Source: Croceitalea sp.
GTDB lineage: Bacteria > Bacteroidota > Bacteroidia > Flavobacteriales > Flavobacteriaceae
Assembly (NCBI GenBank): GCA_013001145.1
Contig: JABDND010000003.1
Coordinates: 1 to 32,135 of the forward strand
Reading direction: 5' to 3'
Length of the DNA: 32,135 nucleotides
In this document: positions 10,803 through 18,017 of the stretch, one piece after another
Numbering within the stretch: the first letter of the stretch is position 1
How the letters are laid out: every line of letters begins with the position of its first letter
Program-made: the position numbers and the translations under genes
The notes under the pieces: generated by a model
Databases searched by the model: none
Told to the model about the DNA's origin: nothing
Seen by the model: the letters and a program-made list of their open reading frames with translations, nothing else

Positions 10803-11537
10803 ATGATTAAATTCTTCCGTCAGATTCGTAAATCCCTTTTAATGAAAAATGAAACCGGAAAATATCTTAAATATGCCATTGGAGAAATTGTACTTGTGGT
10901 CATTGGGATTTTGATTGCTTTGCAGATTAATAATTGGAATGAGGACCGCAAGTCTAGAAAAACTGAAACATATGTATTAAATGAAATTTTAAGTAATCTA
11001 AAAGAAGATGCTGCTATTTTAAATGAAATCATTGATCAGAGACAACTAACAAAATCTTCCGTAGCAAATATGCTTGGCTATCTGCGGAAGGAAAACATTA
11101 GTAAAGATTCCTTAGAAAAGGATATGGTCAATTTTTTAACCTTTGAGCGGTACTTTCCTATAAACAATGCCTATGAGATTCTAAAATCCAAAGGATTACA
11201 GCTTTCCAACAATAACCTTACTTCCAAAATATCTCGCTATTATGATTACGAACAGAAAAAAATGAACAGGAGTATTTTAGACGTAGAAAATGCAATTCTT
11301 CATATTTTGGAAGATTCCTCAGGAATCCCACGATTTATCGAAGCACTCGCCTTGAACCAAAACGTATCGATTATTAATTATAACAATCCTGATTTAAAAG
11401 AAGAACTGTACAGAGAGATTGTGCCATTCAAAAACAATAACATAGGTACACTAAATAAATTAATAGTGTTTCAAAATCTGAATCAAAACCTGAGAAAGGA
11501 AATTGAAACCGAACTAAACCGGATAATGAAAAGATAA
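10803..11537 (+). CDS. DUF6090-like single-pass membrane protein (copy 1)
   Basis: 244 aa; N-terminal MIKFFRQIRKSLLMKNETGKYLKYAIGEIVLVVIGILIALQINNWN with one TM helix, then a long helical domain. Confidence 0.8.
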   Translation: MIKFFRQIRKSLLMKNETGKYLKYAIGEIVLVVIGILIALQINNWNEDRKSRKTETYVLNEILSNLKEDAAILNEIIDQRQLTKSSVANMLGYLRKENISKDSLEKDMVNFLTFERYFPINNAYEILKSKGLQLSNNNLTSKISRYYDYEQKKMNRSILDVENAILHILEDSSGIPRFIEALALNQNVSIINYNNPDLKEELYREIVPFKNNNIGTLNKLIVFQNLNQNLRKEIETELNRIMKR

Positions 11538-12319
11538 TGATAAAATTCTTCCGTAAAATTCGCCAAAACCTAATCGTGGAAAATAAAACTGGTAAATACA
11601 TTAAATATGCTATTGGCGAAATTGTGCTTGTAGTTATCGGGATTTTGATTGCTTTACAGATTAACAATTGGAATCAAAATCGCTTAGAACAAAAACGGGA
11701 ACATCAAATACTTAAAGATTTGTACGTAGAATTTGATGCTAATTTCAATGATTTAACTAGAGTTAAAGAGCAACATGAAATCGTATTTAATCAGTTTAGT
11801 GGCATACAACGTATAACGGCTACAAAAGACTACCATAGTGAGTCATTGGATAGTTTAATGCTATCGGTTACTTCTTGGTTTTCTTTTACTGAAAGACCAG
11901 GAGCTTCAGACAATCTTATAAACTCGGGAAATCTTAATATTCTTACTAATGAAGAACTACGTAATTTAATTACGCAATGGTCAGGTATTGTAGATGACGT
12001 TAAGGATGATGAATTATTTGGCGCCGAATTTACTAGGGATACCTTTCTACCTTTTATCGCACAAACATATCCAGCATCTAATATTGAATACCGGCACGAA
12101 CAGTTTTATAGAACGTACACGCAAAATAAAAGCTTGGAAATTACGCCTATAATAGGGCAAAAAACTGTGGATTGGGCTACATTTTTAAACATCCCAGAGT
12201 TTCAAAGCTTACTATCATTAAGAAAGATATACGAAATGCATTCTATTGCTGAAGTAGAAGTTGCATTGGAAGCCTGTAAGAAAATAAGAAACCTAATTGA
12301 TTCTGAATTAAAGCAATGA
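11537..12319 (+). CDS. DUF6090-like single-pass membrane protein (copy 2)
   Basis: 260 aa; MIKFFRKIRQNLIVENKTGKYIKYAIGEIVLVVIGILIALQINNWN. Overlaps copy 1 stop by 1 nt (TAATG), implying translational coupling. Confidence 0.8.
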   Translation: MIKFFRKIRQNLIVENKTGKYIKYAIGEIVLVVIGILIALQINNWNQNRLEQKREHQILKDLYVEFDANFNDLTRVKEQHEIVFNQFSGIQRITATKDYHSESLDSLMLSVTSWFSFTERPGASDNLINSGNLNILTNEELRNLITQWSGIVDDVKDDELFGAEFTRDTFLPFIAQTYPASNIEYRHEQFYRTYTQNKSLEITPIIGQKTVDWATFLNIPEFQSLLSLRKIYEMHSIAEVEVALEACKKIRNLIDSELKQ

Positions 12320-12385
12320 TAAAATTCTATTGCAAATAACTGAATACCAATTAAGCACTAACAAAAACCCAAAACAAAAGTCATG

Positions 12386-12414
12386 GGCTTCCTTTTGCGG
12401 AGAAAGAGGGATTC
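12386..12414 (-). repeat. 29-bp partial duplication of tRNA-Ser 3' end and its trailer
   Basis: GGCTTCCTTTTGCGGAGAAAGAGGGATTC at 12386-12414 is identical to 12557-12585, the 3' acceptor/T-arm end of the tRNA-Ser plus 12 bp of downstream sequence. Confidence 0.85.
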
Positions 12415-12529
12415 ACTTCGTGCATCCCCTGATAAGAATCCAGTACAAGCATAGAAGCCAAATTTCTTTCAGAAATTATATGGTTTTTTCCATTTTCACA
12501 AACACGAAGTAAACTTCGGTTTATTCCAA

Positions 12530-12558
12530 TAAAAAAACCAAGTGTAAAGAACACTTGG
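12530..12558 (-). terminator. Intrinsic terminator downstream of tRNA-Ser
   Basis: Minus strand CCAAGTGT-TCTTT-ACACTTGG followed by T-tract (plus strand aaaaaaaCCAAGTGTAAAGAACACTTGG). Confidence 0.8.
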
Positions 12559-12568
12559 CTTCCTTTTG

Positions 12569-12653
12569 CGGAGAAAGAGGGATTCGAACCCCCGGAGGTG
12601 TGACCCTCAACAGTTTTCAAGACTGCCGCATTCGACCACTCTGCCATTTCTCC
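12569..12653 (-). tRNA. tRNA-Ser (anticodon TGA)
   Basis: Minus strand GGAGAAATGGCAGAGTGGTCGAATGCGGCAGTCTTGAAAACTGTTGAGGGTCACACCTCCGGGGGTTCGAATCCCTCTTTCTCCG: paired acceptor stem GGAGAAA/TTTCTCC, anticodon loop CTTGAAA, variable arm, T-loop GTTCGAATC. CCA not encoded. Confidence 0.96.
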
Positions 12654-12742
12654 TAATGCGGCTGCAAATATACTAACCTTTTTCAATTCTTTAAATACCT
12701 TGGCTTTTATTTTTTAGAATCTATTTTCTGATTTTAACATGG

Positions 12743-12750
12743 TATTTTTG
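12743..12750 (+). promoter_or_regulatory. Candidate -7 box (TATTTTTG) 5 nt upstream of TauE/SafE start codon
   Basis: Exact match to TAnnTTTG. Lies between the divergent tRNA-Ser and the TauE ORF. Confidence 0.45.
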
Positions 12751-12755
12751 GCACT

Positions 12756-13511
12756 ATGGAAGAATGGTACTTCAATGTGCTCTTAGTCGTGGTCGGTTTT
12801 GTGGTCGGTTTTATCAATACCATCGCCGGTGGAGCTTCATTGATTTCATTGCCCATTCTTATTTTCTTGGGACTTCCGCCCAGTGTGGCCAACGGTACCA
12901 ATCGCGTTGCCATTGTTGTACAGACTGCCATGGGCACTGCAGGCTTTAAAAGCAAAGGGGTTTCTACCTACCCATTTAACGTGTATTTGGGAATCTCTGC
13001 CCTTATAGGGGCCATTATTGGTTCTAATATCGCAGTGGATATTAAAGGAGAAACTTTCAATCGCATTTTGGCCATTATCATGATTGCCGTGGTGTTCATC
13101 ATCATTTTCAAACCTAAAATCAATATAAAAAATCTACAGGAAAGGTTAACGGGTAAATATCTGTGGCTAGGCATCGTCGTATTTTTCTTTGTTGGTATCT
13201 ACGGAGGCTTTATTAATGCAGGTATTGGTTTTGTCATCATTTTTTATCTGCACTTTGTCCATCGAATGAATTTGGTGCGTGTAAATGCGACAAAAGTGGC
13301 CGTCGTTTTAATGTATACCTTGGCGGCATTGTTAGTTTTTGTGTGGAACGATAAGGTAAATTGGTTGGTAGGCTTTACTTTAGCATTGGGCCAAGGCCTG
13401 GGTGCGTGGATCGCCAGTCGTGTATCGGTTAATAAGGGTGATGGTTTTATAAAATCGTTTATGATTGTTATGGTGGTGGCCATGGCCATAAAACTATGGT
13501 TTTTCACTTAG
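12756..13511 (+). CDS. Sulfite exporter TauE/SafE family permease
   Basis: 251 aa, multiple TM helices, VGFINTIAGGASLISLPILIFLGLPPSVANGTNRVAI and IYGGFINAGIGF family motifs. Confidence 0.92.
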   Translation: MEEWYFNVLLVVVGFVVGFINTIAGGASLISLPILIFLGLPPSVANGTNRVAIVVQTAMGTAGFKSKGVSTYPFNVYLGISALIGAIIGSNIAVDIKGETFNRILAIIMIAVVFIIIFKPKINIKNLQERLTGKYLWLGIVVFFFVGIYGGFINAGIGFVIIFYLHFVHRMNLVRVNATKVAVVLMYTLAALLVFVWNDKVNWLVGFTLALGQGLGAWIASRVSVNKGDGFIKSFMIVMVVAMAIKLWFFT

Positions 13512-13537
13512 AATAAGGATTTAATTATTGGAATACT

Positions 13538-14731
13538 ATGCCAGGATTTGAATTATTTGGGGAAGAGGAAAGAGCTCAGGTACAGGAGGTATTGGATAGT
13601 GGCGTACTTATGCGCTATGGTTTTGACGGCATGCGCAATGGTCACTGGAAAGCAAGGGAGTTGGAAATAGCCATCGCCGAACGCATGCAGGTCAATCGGG
13701 TGCATTTGGTAAGCAGTGGTACTGCAGCCCTAACTGTTGCCTTGATCAGTGCCGGCGTTGGGGCAGGGGATGAGGTCATTATGCCCACCTTTACCTTTGT
13801 GGCCAGTTTTGAATCTATTTTGGCAATTGGTGCCATTCCCATTTTAGTGGATGTTGATGATACCTTGACCTTGAATCCCAAAGCGGTTGAAAATGCCATT
13901 ACGGCTAAGACCAAAGTGGTCATGCCCGTGCACATGTGTGGCTCTATGGCCGACTTAAATGCATTGAAATCCATTTGTAACAAGCATGGACTTCTTTTGT
14001 TGGAAGATGCGTGTCAGGCCATAGGGGGCAGTTATGAAGGCAAGCCCTTGGGTAGTATTGGTGATATGGGCTGTTTTTCCTTTGACTATGTAAAAACCAT
14101 TACCTGCGGTGAAGGTGGTGCAATGATTACCAATAATAAAGATTTTTACGAAAACGCACATAAATATTCCGATCATGGCCATGATCATTTGGGGAATGAC
14201 CGTGGCGCCGAGACACATCTCTTTTTAGGGTATAATTTTAGAATTTCTGAATTGAATGCTGCCGTTGGGTGCGCCCAAATTCAGCGGTTGGATGAATTTT
14301 TGAGCATTCAGGAGCGCAACTATACCATTTTAAGACGTGCCTTGGAAGAGATTCCCCAAATCACTTTTAGAAGGGTGCCCGAAGGTGGGGTGGAGAATTA
14401 TTCCTTCCTGAACTTTTTTCTTCCCAATGAAGCCTTGACCCGCAAAGTACATAAAGCGCTCTTAGAGGCTGGGATTGATGCTTGCTTTTATTGGTACGAT
14501 AATAACTGGCATTACTATCGCAAATGGGAACACTTAATTCAAAAAAAGGCATTGGCCAAATTGCCGGAAGAAGTAATCAATGGGCTCCCTGATTATAGCA
14601 AAGCCGATTTTTCCGTGTCCGATCAATGGATGGGACGAACCATTTCATGTTTGGTGAAATTAAGCTGGAGCCAGGGCTATGTTCAAAAACGCGCACAAAA
14701 AATAAAAGAGGTTGTACTCGCTTCGCTTTAA
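13538..14731 (+). CDS. DegT/DnrJ/EryC1/StrS-family PLP aminotransferase
   Basis: 397 aa; VSSGTAALTVALISAGVGAGDEVIMPTFTFVASFESILAIGAIPILVDVD, EDACQAIGGSYEGKPLGSIGDMGCFSFDYVKTITCGEGG. Confidence 0.92.
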   Translation: MPGFELFGEEERAQVQEVLDSGVLMRYGFDGMRNGHWKARELEIAIAERMQVNRVHLVSSGTAALTVALISAGVGAGDEVIMPTFTFVASFESILAIGAIPILVDVDDTLTLNPKAVENAITAKTKVVMPVHMCGSMADLNALKSICNKHGLLLLEDACQAIGGSYEGKPLGSIGDMGCFSFDYVKTITCGEGGAMITNNKDFYENAHKYSDHGHDHLGNDRGAETHLFLGYNFRISELNAAVGCAQIQRLDEFLSIQERNYTILRRALEEIPQITFRRVPEGGVENYSFLNFFLPNEALTRKVHKALLEAGIDACFYWYDNNWHYYRKWEHLIQKKALAKLPEEVINGLPDYSKADFSVSDQWMGRTISCLVKLSWSQGYVQKRAQKIKEVVLASL

Positions 14732-15867
14732 TAACGAACGTACTCCACAATTTCGAGTCCATAACCCACAATGCCTACTCGTTTGGTCTGCTCCGAATTA
14801 CTTAACAGGCGTATCTTAGAAATGTTCAAGTCATGCAATATTTGCGCACCAACACCAAAATCTTTGGTATCCATGTCAATCTTGGGTGCTTTTACAAGCT
14901 CATCTCCCTGTAATGACTTTAGTTCTCGGAGTCTTCCTAGCAAATTAATGGATTGTGCTTCTTGATTGATAAAAACAAACGCCCCTTTTTCTTCTGCATT
15001 GATAGCTCTGAACATATCTGTTAATTTATCGTCGGGATTATTGGTAAGGGTGCCCAAAATATCATTGTTGACCAAAGTACTGTTGATGCGAGTTAAGATG
15101 AGCTCACCTTTGGTCCATGAACCTTTTGTCAGCGCAATATGAATGCGTTCATTGGTGGTCTGTTGATAGGCGCGCAACCTAAAATCACCAAATCGGGTCT
15201 TGATGTCAAAGTCTTCTTTCTTCTCGATCAAACTATCATGTTCCATGCGATAGGCGATCAAATCTTCAATGGAGACTATTTTAAGATCAAACTTTTTGGC
15301 AACTTCCAACAGTTGTGGTAAACGAGCCATACTGCCGTCTTCATTCATAATTTCAACAATGACCCCCGCCGGCTTTAAGCCTGCCAAGCGTGCAAAATCA
15401 ATGGCCGCCTCGGTATGCCCAGTTCTACGTAGTACACCTCCTTCTTTAGCTATAAGTGGAAATATGTGTCCGGGTCTTGCCAATTCATGGGCCTTGGTAT
15501 CATCATGTGTCAATGCAATGACGGTTTTGGCCCTGTCACTCGCTGAGATACCGGTGGTCACACCATTACCGCGCAAGTCTACAGATACGGTAAAGGCAGT
15601 TTCCAATGGATCGGTATTGTGTGTGACCATTTTATGAAGACCTAAAGTATTGCACCTACCCTCGGTAAGAGGAACACAAATAAGCCCTTTACCGTGGGTA
15701 GCCATAAAATTGATGGTTTCGGGGGTTATCAATTCGGCCGCGGCCAAAAAATCCCCTTCGTTCTCCCTATTTTCATCGTCAACCACAATGATGACTTTGC
15801 CATGTTTGATATCGGCAATAGCTTCTTCAATTGTATTTAGTTGTACTTCTTTTTCCATCAATTTCAT
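14728..15867 (-). CDS. ribB: 3,4-dihydroxy-2-butanone-4-phosphate synthase with degenerate GTP cyclohydrolase II-like C-terminal domain
   Basis: 379 aa; DDENRENEGDFLAAAELITPETINFMATHGKGLICVPLT and PGHIFPL... HTEAAIDFARLAGL are DHBP synthase. The C-terminal half aligns to RibA but lacks its cysteines. Confidence 0.92.
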   Translation of the reverse strand: MKLMEKEVQLNTIEEAIADIKHGKVIIVVDDENRENEGDFLAAAELITPETINFMATHGKGLICVPLTEGRCNTLGLHKMVTHNTDPLETAFTVSVDLRGNGVTTGISASDRAKTVIALTHDDTKAHELARPGHIFPLIAKEGGVLRRTGHTEAAIDFARLAGLKPAGVIVEIMNEDGSMARLPQLLEVAKKFDLKIVSIEDLIAYRMEHDSLIEKKEDFDIKTRFGDFRLRAYQQTTNERIHIALTKGSWTKGELILTRINSTLVNNDILGTLTNNPDDKLTDMFRAINAEEKGAFVFINQEAQSINLLGRLRELKSLQGDELVKAPKIDMDTKDFGVGAQILHDLNISKIRLLSNSEQTKRVGIVGYGLEIVEYVRY

Positions 15868-17354
15868 TACGCTATAACTTCTTTTTTCTTCTTTTTGAAA
15901 AGGTTAACGAATCTATCAAATATGTTGCCAAAACTCATCAATCCCCTGTCTGCTGTAGCACGTTTGGTCAGTGAAATACTGAGTGGCAGCATAATTAAAG
16001 TGGATAACCAAGCCCCTAATATAGGGTGCATGGCACCCTTTTTGGCATAATTGTCGGCAAAAACCCCAATAAAATAATACGTCAAAAATAATATGATGGC
16101 AATTACCATGGGCAAACCTAATCCCCCTTTTCTGATAATAGCTCCCAACGGCGCTCCTACAAAAAAGAGTATGATGCACGAGAATGCCAAGGCAAATTTC
16201 TTATGAAGGGATAAAATATGCCGGTTGTATACTTCGTAGCGTTTGTTCAATTCTTCCTTTTTTCCGCGTACAGTGTTCAAAACATTGGTGACAGAATTTT
16301 TGGCATTTGTGAATAATTGAGCCTGTTGCCATTCTGGCATCAAGCTGGCCAAGTCAAGGGTATTGGTTACAGAATCCTTTTTTTGGATAGGCAATGTCAA
16401 TACCTTGTCAATGGGAATATTCTTTTGGGTGGAATCATTTGACTTTGTTGGAAAAGCCCCCATTCGCGCGGTAATGTTTTTTGAAAATGCAGTTACCTGT
16501 TTGATATTAAAAAGTCGCAGAGAATCTATGTCTTTATATAGGCGATTGACATTTTTCATTTTATCGGTGGTGATGTCCGATTCACTCTCAATGTCTTGGT
16601 CGTTCAATGATGAGATATCTATATTCTTAATGTAGGTATCGAACTTGGCGCGGGTAAAGGGTTGTTTTTGTTTTTCCTTAGGGTCTTTGGGCATCATTTC
16701 TTCATAATAATAGCCATCGTTCAAAACCAACTGAATGATGTCGGACGCCTCACTACTCACCAGTTCCCCTGTTTTGGCCTTTATCACCGTTGTATTGAGC
16801 TTGGTAGGTGATTTTTGGTGGATGATCACATCATCTAAAAAACGGTCTTTTTCGCCAGATTTGGCGGCAACCTTGATGTTCATTTCAGTGCCCTCAATAT
16901 CACTGAATACTCCTTCAACAATTACGGCAGCTGGTTTTACCTTGGCAATGTTGCGCCGCATATTGAATATTTTCTGTTCGGATGCGGGAATCACGTTATT
17001 GGCAAAAAAGAAGGTAACCCCACCAAGAATGGTCACAAAAACAATGAGCACTCGCATGGCCCGCTGCAACGAAATACCCGAAGCTTTCATTGCTGCAAAT
17101 TCATAGTTTTCGGCAAAGGTGCCGAAGGTTAGTATGGAAGAAAGTAAAACCGTAAGTGGAAGAACCTTTTCAGTTAGATTGGGCATTAAATAGAACAAGA
17201 ATTTGCCTATGATAATAATATCAAGGTCTTTACCCGCCAAATCATCAATAAATAGCCAAACCGTTTGAAAGATGAAAATGACCATCAATATGACAAACGA
17301 GCTAATAAAATTGTAAAGAAAACGCGATAAAATATATCGGTCGAGTATTCTCAA
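15867..17354 (-). CDS. LptF/LptG family (YjgP/YjgQ) LPS export permease
   Basis: 495 aa; MRILDRYILSRFLYNFISSFVILMVIFIFQTVWLFIDDLAGK and C-terminal TM region FALAFSCIILFFVGAPLGAIIRKGGLGLPMVIAIILFLTYYFIGVFADNYAKKG. Confidence 0.93.
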   Translation of the reverse strand: MRILDRYILSRFLYNFISSFVILMVIFIFQTVWLFIDDLAGKDLDIIIIGKFLFYLMPNLTEKVLPLTVLLSSILTFGTFAENYEFAAMKASGISLQRAMRVLIVFVTILGGVTFFFANNVIPASEQKIFNMRRNIAKVKPAAVIVEGVFSDIEGTEMNIKVAAKSGEKDRFLDDVIIHQKSPTKLNTTVIKAKTGELVSSEASDIIQLVLNDGYYYEEMMPKDPKEKQKQPFTRAKFDTYIKNIDISSLNDQDIESESDITTDKMKNVNRLYKDIDSLRLFNIKQVTAFSKNITARMGAFPTKSNDSTQKNIPIDKVLTLPIQKKDSVTNTLDLASLMPEWQQAQLFTNAKNSVTNVLNTVRGKKEELNKRYEVYNRHILSLHKKFALAFSCIILFFVGAPLGAIIRKGGLGLPMVIAIILFLTYYFIGVFADNYAKKGAMHPILGAWLSTLIMLPLSISLTKRATADRGLMSFGNIFDRFVNLFKKKKKEVIA

Positions 17355-17358
17355 AACG

Positions 17359-18006
17359 CTAATTTCTTATGATATAATAGCCGTCATTCTTGTATTTGGC
17401 CTCATCAAAAGTAAACAAGCTTTTTGATAAGGGCTGGTTGGTTTTGAAAGAATTAACGGTAATCGTGGTTTTAGTCCCATTTTTACCGGTTTCAATCAGT
17501 TTTGCAATGTGTTTGGTTTCTGCATCGACACCCAAAAGAATTGATTTTATCTCACTGTCGGTGTCAATGGGAATCAATTTCACATATTGAATTTTGCGCC
17601 CTTGGGCATTTTGAAGAATATCCCACTCGTAATTGTGCCCTTCACGATAAAAGGTCAGCATTTTTGAGGGGGTGACCGTATTTTCACCTTCCACCCGGTC
17701 TTCAATGGTCACCTCTTCATTATCGGGTACAATGGTGTAGACTTTTGCTCCATCAAACAACTGTTGAGAACCAAAAAGATCTACAACATATTTGTCACCT
17801 TCCAAAGTGGCCTTGCCATTGGTTTCACTTTTAGTATCTGCCTCTGTATTTTCAAGGGCATATTTGAAATCTATCTGGATGTTCTCATAGGTATTTACCT
17901 TTTCATAGACTTCATCGAGCAAGGCCTTGGCCTTGGCGTTTTTTTGTGCTGCCGATAATAACGGCATGGCACTTAGTAGCAGTAATAAAGATATTTTTTT
18001 CAACAT
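17359..18006 (-). CDS. LolA-like outer-membrane lipoprotein carrier protein
   Basis: 215 aa with signal peptide (MLKKISLLLLLSAMPLLSAAQ) and LolA-like sequence; adjacent to LptF/G gene and ftsK. Confidence 0.85.
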   Translation of the reverse strand: MLKKISLLLLLSAMPLLSAAQKNAKAKALLDEVYEKVNTYENIQIDFKYALENTEADTKSETNGKATLEGDKYVVDLFGSQQLFDGAKVYTIVPDNEEVTIEDRVEGENTVTPSKMLTFYREGHNYEWDILQNAQGRKIQYVKLIPIDTDSEIKSILLGVDAETKHIAKLIETGKNGTKTTITVNSFKTNQPLSKSLFTFDEAKYKNDGYYIIRN

Positions 18007-18017
18007 GGTATACCTGT

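Noticed and set aside
12381-12686. 101-aa minus-strand ORF (GEMAEWSNAAVLKTVEGHTSGGSNPSFSAKGS...)
   Set aside because: It is a spurious translation of the tRNA-Ser gene and its duplicated 3' fragment (the NPSFSAKGS segment appears twice for that reason), not a protein.
13538-14731. DegT-family aminotransferase as part of a sugar/LPS biosynthesis cluster
   Set aside because: No glycosyltransferases, epimerases or dehydratases nearby; it is isolated, so no cluster can be claimed.
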